NCBI GenBank assembly: GCA_009760855.2
Contig: WPIO01000017.1
Span: forward strand, 1,613,501-1,677,500
DNA: 64,000 nt
Direction of reading: 5' to 3'
DNA from: Cristatella mucedo
Lineage: Eukaryota; Bryozoa; Phylactolaemata; Cristatellidae
Shown: positions 10,401 through 20,640 of the stretch, in pieces
How positions within the stretch are numbered: position 1 is the stretch's first letter
Layout: each line of letters opens with the position of its first letter
The notes under the pieces: model-generated
Databases searched by the model: none
What the model was told of the DNA's origin: nothing
What the model saw: the letters and a program-made list of their open reading frames with translations, nothing else
Position numbers and translations under genes: made by a program

Positions 10401-12616
10401 TTCACTAGACTCGGGTGTGAGTGAGGTGAGAGATGAAGAGTAGGGCAATGTGTGGTTGCAGTTCAGGTTCAATGAAAGCAGTGATGGGTGGGGCCCTTAA
10501 TTTTTATATATCTTACCTATGAACAATTTGGAGAAGCATTCTGCTAGGTTGCCACTGGGATCACTTGGCAATATGACTGCTTGGAAGCAGTTAAGAAAAC
10601 GCTTTCGTGCCATTGATCTGTGATTCGACTATGTCTATATAAATTTTTTACTCAATCACAGCTAAAAATTGATTGATACTGCCTACAATAATCCTCAAAT
10701 CCCGAGCGGTGGACGGTGAGTCTTGACTTTTTGGGACGGTCCTGTGGTTAAGTCAAAGTTGGAAACTCATAAGGGACGTTCGTTGCTTAGTTTCGGGTTG
10801 TAGCAGCATTGCATCAAGGAGGGATGTTCGATGGGTGTATTAAATAGAAATGCTGTGAACAGCGTCGATGTCAAAAGACCTTAGCCTCCTTGACTCACTC
10901 GTAATTTTCTATTAACCAAAGAGAACAAAGGAGAATGAAATTCACTTGCCATCAATTGTGTGAAAATGGGTGACGATATGTATCGATTGAATGCAATTGT
11001 GCTAGAAAATTCCATTAAGCCTATTATGTGTAGGGCCTTGAGTGTGAGCACGGAGGCAGACAGACTTAGGTATTGAAAGCATTTTGGAACACATGGGATA
11101 CAATGGATCATTAAAGTGGTTACCAAAACCACCTAGAATGAAAAGGGGGCATATCCTAGGGCAAATAATGGAGAGGAAGTAAGGAAATGCAGAGGTGAAG
11201 CTGGGATTGCAGCCTGGCAGAGAAAGGATTGAAATTGTAATAGTGGTGCTGGTGACAACTGCTACCAGTTTTCTGCAATCTCAGAGTGTTAAAACTGATT
11301 AAACTTTATGAGTAAATAAAGAGACGTTTAAGTTAAGTCGATACACTTCTTGATGTGGGCCTGTGCATGTCGGTATGAAGTGGTGTAATATGACAGTTCT
11401 GATGTGTGCGACATTCAAGCATAGCTGCAGAATGTTGCTGTAAGCATGTTATTGCATAGTCAGGATGACTTGCAAGATCTTAGGACCAGAAGTATAGATG
11501 GGATGTCACAATTGCATGAACCAGCTTGGCTGTGGTATTCTTATCCAAGCAATCCCAAATACTTTCAATGTTATATAGCTGACAGTTGGCAGACTTGACT
11601 GTGGAGCTGAAATAGCCATCTTTAGTGAAATATTTTGGAATGGGACAGCCAGATTGTGTACAGCGACACCAAGAGATAGGCCAGCCGAACTCATTTTAAG
11701 GGTTAAGCCTTTTAGTTGAATGGCACCTGATTTTGCCTTAGCTACTAATTTGGTTTTATTTTCTTTCAATTTTCACCATGTTTTCTGCCATCCAAGTGCG
11801 AATCTCATAATTACATGATTCAAGAGAGTTGAGCGAGTCTGAAGGCATGAAGGGATCGTGGCTGTGATAGCCCAGGAGGTAAGGTGCTCGCTCTTCTCGA
11901 CCGAGGTTGTGGGTTCGAATCCTGCAGTAGGCCGATCTTTATTGCCAGCTGCAAGCATGATGATGGCTGTTTAGGCCCTTCTGCCGCTATACCAATGAGT
12001 CTCTTAAATCAGCTAGTATTTATTTTTTATTGCACGGGTACAGCTGTGTGTCATGTGCATACAAATGTAAGCCTGTGCTATACTTGCCGATTGCATCTTG
12101 AAAAGAGCAAAGCTAGAACAGATCCCATGCTTGATACTTCATACTTGAATGGCTCTGGATAACCGCTGGCTGCTGACGTCTGTGCTCTGAAATGTTCCAG
12201 GGAAACTGGACCTTAACCATTGCAGTGCAGTGCCTTCGATGCCCAATTGACTGATACGTTCTCAAGAGAGCTAGGTGATCAGTGGTATCAAAAGCTAAAG
12301 AGAGATCCAGCTGAATGTTCAAATTGTGCTGATAGACCAATGGCCATCCACTAGAAAGTTGGTTGCAGTTGCTTCAGTGAAGCTTTTATGCATGCCGTGC
12401 AAAAGGTCCCAGCAGGTTGCAAGAGCCGGTAGACGTAAAAGAATGTGGCAGTAGTAAATGTGTGACAGGCTTAATTTTTGTTAATGATTAATAATGGCAT
12501 TGATATTTACTTGTCATCTTTATCATTATAGGAACTGGGAGATGTTGAAAATTGGTCTAAAGCAATAGAACATGACATGAATACAATAACCAGTGCACTT
12601 GAATGCGTTTATCAAG
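1165..12616 (+). CDS. BLOC1S1: BLOC1S1 (BLOC-1/BORC subunit 1), partial split gene
   Basis: Three exons, 1165-1237, 7305-7437 and 12532-12616, join in frame (phase 2, then phase 0) and give about 96 residues. They read like the BLOS1/GCN5L1 family: the first has LTHSLVDRLNE, the second NERKIDTEVKALQ and QTTQWLKLMEEFN, the third ELGDVENWSKAIEHDM. In known animals this small helical, coiled-coil protein is a subunit of BLOC-1 and BORC, which act in biogenesis of lysosome-related organelles and lysosome positioning; a mitochondrial acetylation role is also reported. The usual protein is about 125-150 residues, so this covers most of it. The first exon (initiator Met and a basic N-terminal helix) was not found in 1-1164 and may lie left of the window. 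The introns (6.1 and 5.1 kb) are full of LINE copies. Identification is by family resemblance; splice sites are inferred by eye. Confidence 0.86.
1386..1450 (+). repeat. (CT)n microsatellite
   Basis: About 30 near-perfect CT units with one TT interruption, in the first BLOC1S1 intron. Confidence 0.97.
1679..1714. repeat. 13-bp perfect inverted repeat
   Basis: Arms 1679-1691 and 1702-1714 are exact reverse complements (TTGTACCCACGAA), separated by 10 bases. The left arm plus part of the loop (15 bases) recurs at 60558-60572. Confidence 0.85.
2248..2955 (+). mobile_element. LINE-A fragment, decayed
   Basis: Residual coding LEKLSLKIGSANIS and YFQLHSIAKIG matches the reverse-transcriptase thumb region of the complete copy at 47940-49788. 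It is followed by the diverged tail GAGGGTGTTATACAAC and TTATTATTATT. It is 5'-truncated and frameshifted. Confidence 0.8.
3090..3660 (+). mobile_element. LINE-A fragment, highly diverged
   Basis: Coding remnants such as NLAARLICRECCNCHFTPLL correspond to the intact family sequence AARLVCRERxSCHITPLL. No intact frame or tail remains. Confidence 0.7.
3808..4665 (-). mobile_element. LINE-A fragment, diverged, antisense
   Basis: The antisense tail (TAATAATACTAG, then AGAGAACCGAATCTCTATCCAAG) is followed by coding remnants FDDHIAFTVKPACFQLRSI on the minus strand. Confidence 0.7.
4850..5045 (+). mobile_element. SINE-I copy, degenerate
   Basis: A degenerate B-box (GTGTGTTCGAAGC) is followed by the shared body: CAATCTTGTATTGCAG and CTGTATAAATGAGACTTTTT, also seen at 31850 and 36150. 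Confidence 0.5.
5085..5196 (+). mobile_element. SINE-II fragment
   Basis: GGTCATGGGCTCGAACCG (B-box-like) is followed about 50 bases later by a LINE-A-like tail (GGGCTTGGATAGAGATCAAG ... CTATACAAATGTATTATAT). Confidence 0.55.
5200..7300. other. Intronic sequence, no feature recognised
   Basis: Part of the first visible BLOC1S1 intron. I see short ORFs only, with no family motif, conserved RT fragment or splice-bounded exon. Confidence 0.4.
7305..7437 (+). CDS. BLOC1S1: BLOC1S1 internal exon b
   Basis: The acceptor is TTTTCTGTTGTAG and the donor AAAG|GTATTC; the exon ends in phase 0. It encodes SLAYSNERKIDTEVKALQ, then AQFSRQTTQWLKLMEEFN and NSLK. This is the most conserved stretch of the family (human counterpart has NQRKLDHEVKTLQ and AKQTGQW). 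The reading frame stays open past the donor into the intron, but that extension has no family similarity. Confidence 0.9.
7690..8346 (+). mobile_element. LINE-B fragment (sense arm of an inverted pair)
   Basis: It encodes FKSQRFENVSPLLKELGW, HKARHDLAPSYLAELLHQL and FSSAGPRLWNSLPQFL, the C-terminal part of a LINE-B reverse transcriptase. The 3' end is atypical: after GTGTAACACCCACTTGT it continues with a LINE-A/SINE-II-like tail (GAAGCGCCTGGATAGAGATT). Confidence 0.88.
8399..8422 (+). repeat. (AT)n tract
   Basis: A short alternating AT run just 3' of the LINE-B copy. Confidence 0.8.
8795..9700 (-). mobile_element. LINE-B fragment (antisense arm of an inverted pair)
   Basis: The minus strand encodes LPKKAIRPLQRTLNMAARLV and FKSQRFENVSPLLKELGW, nearly identical to the plus copy at 7690. 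It keeps the normal LINE-B tail: on the minus strand, ACTTTGTGGAGTTACAGACG, then GAGATAC. Confidence 0.88.
9705..9915 (-). mobile_element. LINE-A 3' end, antisense
   Basis: AATCTCTATCTAGGCACTTA is the antisense LINE-A tail. It is followed by antisense remnants of its 3' UTR and C-terminal coding region (TTTTTTAAGCTTCTTTTCAAG, CCAGTCAGGGGATGTCGTGA). It directly abuts the LINE-B copy. Confidence 0.7.
9920..11380. other. Intronic sequence, unassigned
   Basis: Inside the second BLOC1S1 intron. The left part may be older LINE sequence; the rest shows no recognisable protein or RNA. The minus ORF near 10881-11132 has no similarity I recognise. Confidence 0.35.
11380..12360 (-). mobile_element. LINE-A fragment, diverged, with a SINE inside
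   Basis: The minus strand keeps LKGLTLKMSSAGLS and, further upstream, LDLSLAFDTTDHLALL, the RT motif A region (intact copy: LDLSAAFDTIDHKVLL). The two parts are separated by the plus-strand SINE-I at about 11856-12030. Confidence 0.75.
11856..12030 (+). mobile_element. SINE-I (tRNA-derived head)
   Basis: An A-box-like TAGCCCAGGAGGTAAGG and a B-box GGTTCGAATCC lie about 45 bases apart, as in a Pol III tRNA promoter. The body then reads GATCTTTATTGC, TTAGGCCCTTCTGC and CTCTTAAATCAGCTAG. It is not a functional tRNA: no acceptor-stem pairing or 3' end is evident. Confidence 0.75.
12532..12616 (+). CDS. BLOC1S1: BLOC1S1 internal exon c
   Basis: The acceptor is TATCATTATAG and the donor CAAG|GTAAGT (strong consensus). 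It encodes ELGDVENWSKAIEHDM, then NTITSALECVYQ, the C-terminal helix of BLOS1. It ends in phase 1 after one G. If the donor were not used, translation would run on about 60 residues to a stop at 12790, with no resemblance to the family. Confidence 0.9.
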
Positions 12617-12955
12617 GTAAGTCCTGTATGCCTTCGAGATTAGTTATTCCCGTTCGGCGGAAGCAGAGCACGCCTGTGCTCCCTTTAACGTCGGTTGAAC
12701 CTTTTGCTGTCGCACTGGAGGAGGATCCTATTCGGCTAGTTGATTCGCTTCGACAAACTAAAGTGTTGCCATTGTTTATTTGTCGAGTGTGAGTAACTTT
12801 GCAAACAGCACCGTGTCTTGTACCCGTGATTGCATTTGCTAGCAGCATCGACCCTAGCTGCTAACCTGTTGAGCTAACCAGCTGGCACAGTTGCTGTATT
12901 GCAGAGAAGTGTATTGCTTGATTATAAGTCTAAGCACCTGCAGTCTTTGTTTCAG

Positions 12956-13017
12956 AGCGTATATCAAGCCTCCTCACCAGTAATCATGTGTGCTCTCCTT
13001 TTTCTTTTCTTGGATGA
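12956..13017 (+). CDS. Candidate last exon of BLOC1S1
   Basis: This follows a good acceptor (CAGTCTTTGTTTCAG) in the phase needed by the previous donor. It would add ERISSLLTSNHVC and a few more residues before TGA at 13015-13017. The C-terminal tail of this family is not conserved, so similarity cannot confirm it. A competing acceptor at 12904 would give a tail of only five residues (EKCIA). Confidence 0.25.
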
Positions 13018-13019
13018 CG

Positions 13020-14387
13020 ACCGTAGTTAAGGCGCATTGTTCTCTGGCTGAAGTTGAGTTTTTTATATTCCATTGTTCATATTAGGGGTGTGTGCGTGCG
13101 AGTATGCCTTACGTGTGCCTATGTGAGTAAGCAAAGGTGCCTTCTCTCCCACCCACTGCCATGTTGTCGGCTGCCGTCAGCTCAGATTATGAGCTCGTCA
13201 ACGTACGTTCGTGCAAGCAGCGGCTCGGTGGATTTACTGCTGATGCCATGCACTTCGTGAAGTGGTTAGGCAAGCTCGAGTCAACGTGAATGTGCCATGG
13301 TGGCGAGGTAAAGAGTAGGTAACATCAGCTGGGAACTGCCTTGAGAATTAAGTGGCCGTTTATGCTCGGATGATGTCGATCTGCATGATGTCGCTCATCG
13401 AAGAGCATTGCTGCTTGGGCTTAGCTTGCTCAATTCGAATGAGCTGAGGCACGGCCTTTAATGTCTGGTGTGTGTATTGTGTGTGTATTGTGTGTGTATA
13501 TGTGCCTTGGGTTTGGACAGCACTAAGTAGTATTGTTTGTGTTTTGACTTTGCTCTTCGTTGAGCCCTCCCCATCAGCTGCTTGGATAATCAGCAGCAAA
13601 GGTTTCACGGCAGCAGATTAAGACATCGGCCTTGTTTTTAGGCATGACACAGTCTGGAAAGCCCGCATAGCTTTGCCTGCCTGCTGTGTTTCACTCAGTG
13701 CTTGCTGGCTGGCTCGATGCTGCCTCATGACGGTCATCCAGCTGACGACCCAGCTATCTTCGGTCGTCCCTTCCGGGTGCTGCTTCTTGGCTGACGTCCG
13801 CAATGTTGGGACAGACAGCAGACCGATGTCGATGTGCTTTGTCCATGCAGCCATTGCTGTCATTGCTTCGTGGACCAACGACAGCAGCAGCAAGACTGCA
13901 GCAGCAGCTCTCTGTCAGCGCTTTGCGTAGCCCAGCAGAGCAGCCGTTCCGGATGATAAAGCTTCAACTTCGGCTCAGCTGAGGTGGCCGGTTGTTCTGG
14001 AAGACAATACTGCTGCTGAGCTCGAGTAAGCTCTCATTGTATAGTTTCAGTGCTTAAGAGCAGTCGGTACTAGCCATCGCTTGCATTAGCTATTTTGAGA
14101 ATGATTTACGAACAGCTGACACTGCAGTTACCTTCGTCTTTTAACCAGAGCTAGTCTTTGCTGTAGCTTAGTGATGGGCCGACCGATATCTGCTCGCAGA
14201 GACGTCGAATAGCTACCAGATAGCTGGCTTGCTAAGTGCTGTTACTAAAGGAATTTTCAGAATACATGATTGAGTGTTATCCTTGACCTGTCTTTATAGA
14301 TCGCTGTCTTGCTAAGGAGGCTGTGCAGAAATAGCAGATGTAGCAAGAAATGGCAGAAATGGCTTAGTGGCCTACTTCGTTTGCATC
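13020..14387. other. No gene recognised
   Basis: Downstream of BLOC1S1. There are short ORFs only. It may contain the BLOC1S1 3' UTR, but I see no convincing polyadenylation signal. Confidence 0.4.
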
Positions 14388-14457
14388 AACTGTAAAGCGC
14401 CTAGAAAGAGATTGAGTTATTTGAGGAAATTTTATCAAATGTATTATTATTATTATG
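14388..14457 (+). mobile_element. LINE-A tail only
   Basis: AAGCGCCTAGAAAGAGATTG, then TTATCAAATGTATTATTATT: the last 70 bases of the LINE-A family, strongly 5'-truncated. Confidence 0.85.
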
Positions 14458-15194
14458 GCGTTCACGCGAGAGAAAGCACTGGTTTCTAACAAGCAGAACA
14501 GTTCCATTCATAAATGAGCACTGGACCTCCACGCGTGCATTCACATCGGCTCGGTGGCTTGGCATAAACCATTCAGTTCAGAGCCTCTGGTACCTCTCTA
14601 CCAGGCCAGGTGCTCCCAGCGTCTTGACACCTAGTCGAACTAATGTTCACACAGCTCATTTAGCACATACGCACATAAAATAACGCAATTGCTTGTTCCT
14701 GATTTGTGAATGACAACATTATTTTCATTGTCCAATTGATATATGCATCTGCCCAGAAAGCAGGGTGTTGGGTTTTTTTTAAACAACCTTTAGTCTGAAT
14801 TATTGTCGCGAGCAGCACAGCACGCTAGCCGACGAGGAACACCACCAGTTTATTTTATCTACACCCTGAGCCGGCTGAAGCGCTACTGCCCACCCGCAGA
14901 CGTTTGTCAGACGTTTGTCCGCCTCTCTCGTCTGTGGTACCGGAACGCTGCGCTCTGATTCGTTGGAGCTGTTGCCAACGCCTAGCTGCGCTCCGATTAG
15001 CTAGCCGGTGGTCGGGAGGGCCACCTAGCCTAGTATTGGCAGATAACAACATTTAGGTGCTGTCACAGACTGGGGTATACGTAAACAAGACCACACAATC
15101 GGTGGAGGGTACCGTGGTATTCACAAAGATTGCTCCTTGCCTTCTCATACCAGTATATTTACTGCCGAATTGACCTCCATGAGGATGTCTCTGC

Positions 15195-17170
15195 TATGTA
15201 ATTTAAGGTATCTCCGTCTGTAATTCCACCAAGTGGCAAAGAGGAAGTGAGTGTAACAAAGCAGAGTTTTCTACATCGCACTTAAAGCATAAATGGCTTT
15301 CCGTATGCATTCGGTAGACAACAGACTTCGTCACACCCCACAGAGAGAAAGTGGGAAGCGCAGCAGAGTCAGGAGAGCAGTTGAGATAAAGAGTAGCATG
15401 GAAATAGCAGCTCAGGACCTTTGAAAATGATGAGCCATAGTCGGCAGCAGGAGAGTAGTTGTTGCGTAATAATTGCAGAAGCGAGTTCCACAGTCTAGGA
15501 CCTGCAGAGCTAAAGCTTCTGTTGCCAACGGTCTTTAAGCAGAGGAATGGAACAGCTAATTTATTGTCCACACAGGACCTGAGGGCGCGAGCAGGCTGAA
15601 ACTGGTGCAGCAGTTCAGCTAGGTACGAAGGAGCCAAGCCATGGCGAGCCTTGTGGGTCAGTGTAAGAACTTTGCTCTGTATCCGTTGATCAAACGGTAT
15701 CAATCCTAGCTCTTTTAGCAAAGGAGACATGTTCTCAAACCTCTGGGATTGAAGACTAGCCTTGCAGCCATATTCACAGTCAGCTGCAGTGGCCTAGTTG
15801 CTTTCTTTGGTAGCCTAGCCAAAAGGGAATTACAATAATCAAGCCGAGGCAGAACTAAGGAGCTAGTTAATTTTTTGCAAGCCACTGGAAGACAGCTCCT
15901 AATCTTGGATAGGGATCGGACGTGATGGCTAGCAGTAGAAGCAGTCTTCTGAATGAAACTTTGATAATTGAGGCAGCTGTCGAAAACGACACCTAGATTT
16001 CGAGCACGTGGTGATGGTCGCACAACAGCATCACCCATTAGAAGAGGAAAGCCTTTAATCCAGCCACACATTTAGTGTGTCCTATTATCAGCAGTTCGGT
16101 TTTATCGTCTTTTAGTTTCAAGTACTTTTCCGTCATCCAGAATCGAAAGTCGGCAAGGCAAGCATTCAGTTTCTCAGTTGCTGCAGCAGATTTCGACGGT
16201 TTGAATGACAAGTACAGCTGAGTATCGTCAGCATAAAAGGGATATCCTATTCCATCGGCCTTAATCACTTCCCAGAGGTTGAGTATAAATGGAGAACAGT
16301 TAGCGACCGACTACGGACCCTTGAGGGACTTTACAGGTGACCCGTCTCGTGCGTGAGAAATGACCCCCACACGACACGTATTGAACATGATCAGACAAGT
16401 ACGATTTAAACCACGCCAGTGCCTCGTCTTCCAGACCGATCGTTGTTCTCAATCGTTCAAGCAGAACTTCGTGATCAATGGTGTCGAAAGCAGCTGACAG
16501 ATCTAGCAAAGCTAGGGCAGTGGCATTCCTATCATCGTTGCCACGTATAATTTCATTATTAACAAGGAGGAGCAGTTTCAGTGGAGTGCTGCTTCTTAAA
16601 CCCCGATTAAAATGTTTCTGACATTTCATTCTTTTCAATATGTTCAACCAGCTGCTTAGCAACAATTTTTTCAGGAATCTTTGACAAGAAAGGAAGAAGG
16701 GAAACTGGGTGATAGTTTACAAGGACCTCTTTATCCAATTCATGGTTTTTAAGTATGGGTCTAACGATTGCCGATTTGAAGGACTTGGGGACGACCCTTT
16801 TATCCCAAAGAAGCATTAAAAATCTCGGTTATGGCAGGGCTATGTTGGTCTGCCAGTGAAGACCACAGAGATGATGGTATAAAGTCTTCAGGAGACGAGC
16901 TCTTTTTGCTAGACCTTATTAAGGTAGCCACATCGCATGCAGAAACCTCGGAAAACCTTTTAAGAAAGGTCACAGGTTGTGATTCCACAATTACTTTAGT
17001 CGGGAGGGGCTTTATGGAGCCACGAATGTGCACAATTTTTTCAGTAACGAAGGCTGAAAACGTTTCGGCTGAGCCCTTAATATCTGGGGAGTCGGACCTC
17101 TCAGCATTGGCCAGTAAATGGTTTACTGTCTTCCTTGTCCTAAGTCGCCAAAGGTCTTCAAGCAAAAGAA
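15195..17170 (-). mobile_element. LINE-B, longest copy (reverse transcriptase, broken frame)
   Basis: Minus-strand frames in order: FSAFVTEKIVHIRGSIKPLP (upstream linker), [19 protein letters not shown] and [17 protein letters not shown] (RT fingers), LALLDLSAAFDTIDHEVLLE (motif A), VPQGSV (motif B), YPFYADDTQLYLSF (YADD, motif C), then the C-terminal LHQFQPARALRSCVDNKLAV. The tail on the minus strand reads GGAATTACAGACGGAGATAC. Several frameshifts break the gene. The domain layout fits an L2/CR1-like non-LTR element; the 5' part (ORF1, endonuclease) is missing. Confidence 0.92.
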
Positions 17171-17239
17171 TAGAACAGCTAATTTATTGTACATAGAGGA
17201 ACTTAGTAGGTCACCTCCAAGGTGCTTGCCTCCATCAAG

Positions 17240-17352
17240 GTAAAAGTGAAAGTATTTGATGACCAAGGTCGTGGGCTCAAAACTGTGGCATGTGCGAAGT
17301 GCCTGACTAGAGATAAAGTTCCCTTAGTGCGCTTTACCAATGAATTATATTA
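17240..17352 (+). mobile_element. SINE-II fragment
   Basis: GGTCGTGGGCTCAAAACTGT is followed by the tail GTGCCTGACTAGAGATAAAG and CGCTTTACCAATGAATTATA. It shows the same head-tail layout as the antisense copies at 19983 and 57497. Confidence 0.6.
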
Positions 17353-18565
17353 TGATATTAACTGCATTTTACATGTCGACACTGCGGGACACCTCTAACC
17401 ACGTTATCCTTGTTGACATGGTGTATATTACCACTAACCCTTCGATCATGCTTTCTTTACTGCATATGCAAAAAGGCCTAGTAAGAGGTTAAGTTCTGTG
17501 TTGGTGCTATACAAATGTGTTACTACTATTCGCATTAATTTGTTGCCATTTACCTACACTGGTCAAGCTCACACTTTACATAATTAATCGGGCAGCTTTC
17601 CGATGGGCCAACTCAGCTACGCCAAGCAGAAGCCGGGAAGCACTGGAAGAGCTGCCACTTCGGGCGTTTGTGCCGGAGAGCGAAAGCCACTGGAATGCCA
17701 TCGAATGCCACCCTGTGAGAACCTTTTTTATCTCAAAATTGTTAAGTGATTTAAGTTTCGGCATTTCAAGGTTAAGTTTTAACTATAAAAGTGCATGCTG
17801 CAGTTACAGCACCTATGCAAGTTTGTGAATTATCTTCCCTCTCCCCATCCCTCTTTTAACGCTCATTCCTGTACCCTCTCGTTGTATGACTTTTATAAAT
17901 CCATCCCGAAAAACTCAATGTAAATATGACTACTAAGGTATAGGAGTTGCTTTAGAACTAGGTACCATAATCAGTTTTTTTTTACAGTATGAATCTGACA
18001 TCATGATGGTCAATCGCTCAATTAGTTGTACTTAGGGCGTCGAACTAGCGATCTGTTTGCTCTTATGGTAGATACACGTGCCCCACTGAGGCTTTGAAAT
18101 ATACCGTACTACTTAAATGATGTGGAAAGTCAGGGTGCTCATGACTACTGCTTCGCTCTGCTACAATATGCATACCTGAATGTATCGGTGCAGAAATTAT
18201 GACTCATCAGCGTTGCTTACTCGGTATTTGCCATGTGTCAGCAGCAGCTGGCACTATTTTGTAGCTATGCCTGTGGCTAAGGACTTTAGTTCTGCAGCCG
18301 AAATAGTGCGGTTTCTACAATCATGTTCTTTCACTGGCGCTTTCAGAATCACCATAAGCAAATCTTAATAAAGCAAATGCATATTCAGCCCAATAGTAAG
18401 ACCGATTAATATAGCACTTAACACCCTGAAGAGATATTTGCAATGCTAGAAAGTGAGAATGTTGTGTCGAGTCGTGTCGTCCTCGGAAATTTACCTCGTT
18501 ACTTTAGAAACGTAAAATATTACGAGTCAAACATTGCGACAGAGAAATCTTAAGTAACAATCATG

Positions 18566-19703
18566 ACCTCTTGCTGATGTGATTGCCAAGCACAATCTAG
18601 GCTTTCACTTCTATGCGGATGACACTCAGTTGTACATTTGCTTTGATCCCTCCCTACCTTCGAGCACCTCAAATTCTCTAAACTCACTCGCTGCCTGCAT
18701 TGATGACATCCGCACATGGATGGCAGCAAATTTTCTAAAACTAAACGATGACAAAACTAACTCACTAGTTATGGGCAAACCCAGTGTGATTCAGAGATTG
18801 GAAAGGCTGAAGCTCAAAATTGGCTCTGCCAGCATATCTCCTGTCTAATCAGCTCGAAATCTAGGTGTCATATTCCATAGCGACCTCTCGTTAGACGACC
18901 ATATCAGCTCCACAGTCAAATCTGCCTATTTTCAGCTTCATAATATTGCTAAAATTCGGGCTTGTTTAGATAAGGATGCCACGTCCAATCCATACATTCG
19001 TGACATCCCGTCTCGACTTCTGCAACTCACTGCTTGCTGGCCTGCCGGCATGTGCAATCAGGCGATTGCAGCTGGTGCAAAACTCTGCACCTAGGCTTGT
19101 CTGTCGTGAGCGTCGCAGTTGCCACATTACTCAGCTTCTCGCCGACCTGCACTGGCTACCAGTCAAGCAACGGATTGACTTCAAGGTTTTTGTCGCTCAC
19201 TTTTAGGTCCCTTCATTCTATGGCTCCAGCCTATCTCTCCGACATACTCCCCCATCAGGCCAAGCATCATACCATCCGCTTTTCGGAATCCAACAGTCTA
19301 GAAATACCTCGTACAAACCTTAAATCCTTTGGAGACCGTGCATTTAGTTCGTATGCCCCAAAGCCTGGAACTCCCTCCCGACCGCGTCAGAACATCCCCT
19401 GACTTGACCACATTTAAAAAGAACTTAAAAACATACCTATTTAGGACAGCATTTGGTTGGTCCCTGTGACTCGTCCTTTATGTGCTTATGCATGCTGACG
19501 CTGTGCATGCTGCCACTAACCACATTTGCATGCTGACCCTGTGCATGTCACCCGTAACCATGTTATTCATTTTGTTTGTTTATCAAGCATGATATTACTC
19601 ACCTTTCAATTGCATATCACTTTGCAGCAAATGTAAAGCGCCTAGAGAGAGATTGAGTTCTCTGAGGGCGCTTTATCAAGTGCATGATTATTATTATTAT
19701 TAT
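18566..19703 (+). mobile_element. LINE-A, 5'-truncated
   Basis: It starts inside the RT (LADVIAKHNLGFHFYADDTQ region) and runs through the C-terminus to AAGCGCCTAGAGAGAGATTG and (TTA)n. Two stops and a deletion near 18845 and 18990 break the frame. Confidence 0.93.
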
Positions 19704-19982
19704 CAATAATAGTGAAATTGCCAAAGTCCGTAAGAACAGCCAGCTCTTCACTGTTGGTAGTCGTTTCATATGCCTGCGGAAATAGGCAGACGGTCTCGTG
19801 ACGATAGCTAAGTGAAATACCCCTGCCAAACTCTCTAACTTCTTTCGACTGAACGACCTGCGACCGTGAAGAGAATTGGCACAACAGTAGTTTGGAGACC
19901 AATATTTAAAATATTAAGACAGCCCAGGCTGCATATCACTGACTGCGAGGTTACCTATAACCAGCATATGAAGAATAACTAT

Positions 19983-20185
19983 AAATAAATACAGAAAAAT
20001 TCATTTGTATAGCGCCCTAAGAGAACCGTATCTAAAAATAAATACAGAAAAATCCATTTGTATAGCGCCCTAAGAGAACCGTATCTCTATTCAGGCGCTT
20101 CGCATGTGCCAAAGGGCTCGAGCCCATGACCTCAGTCGCCAAAGGCGAGCACCTAACTCCTGGGCCAAACCAAAGCAGGTGAGTG
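19983..20185 (-). mobile_element. SINE-II (tRNA-like head plus LINE-A-like tail)
   Basis: On the minus strand: TTTGGCCCAGGAGTTAGGTG (A-box-like), GGTCATGGGCTCGAGCCC (B-box-like), then GCGCCTGAATAGAGATACGG and TTAGGGCGCTATACAAATGG. The tail end is duplicated in tandem with a 53-base spacing. Confidence 0.75.
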
Positions 20186-20279
20186 AGCAGTAATATTCGC
20201 TCGTCTAAGACTAGCTAGAAAAACTGGGATACCGGTCAGCTTCGAATCAATGCCCTGAGTAGCGTGCCGTTTATGCTAG

Positions 20280-20640
20280 CTAGTCATTCTTTGCAATTGT
20301 GCGCTCGCGATTGGTTGAGAAGATGTCATTGCAATTTAAACGAAGCTCGCTGTGATACGTAAGAAAAGTGTGAGCTTGGGCCAGTCACTTTCCCGAGATT
20401 TTCGATGGATCGTAATTGATTGCCGTATTTCTCTGGGCCATTACCGTCGATTGCTATGCATCGCCCCAGATTTCACGTATGGAGTTGAAAGTATATTCGC
20501 GAAGCGCAATGTTTCGAGAAACGAAAGTTGCAGCTTGGTACAGCTGATTTCTCTTCGATTCAAAACAGATTGCGGTATTAGCCCCCAACCATTACGGTCG
20601 ATTGCCGTGCATTGTTGACAATTAGCGTCGGAAATAGCTT
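20280..20640. repeat. Satellite-like repeat, block 1
   Basis: Recurring cores ATTGCTATGCATCG (20450-20463) and ATTGCCGTGCATTG (20601-20614), about 151 bases apart. Flanking text (GATTGGTTGA, CTTGGGCCAGTCACTTTCC, GATGGATCGTAATTGATTGC) is shared with block 2 at 22197-22930. Confidence 0.7.

Noticed and set aside
11856-11935. Functional tRNA gene
   Set aside because: A and B boxes are present, but no acceptor stem or discriminator end; the same head recurs in other copies with a SINE body.
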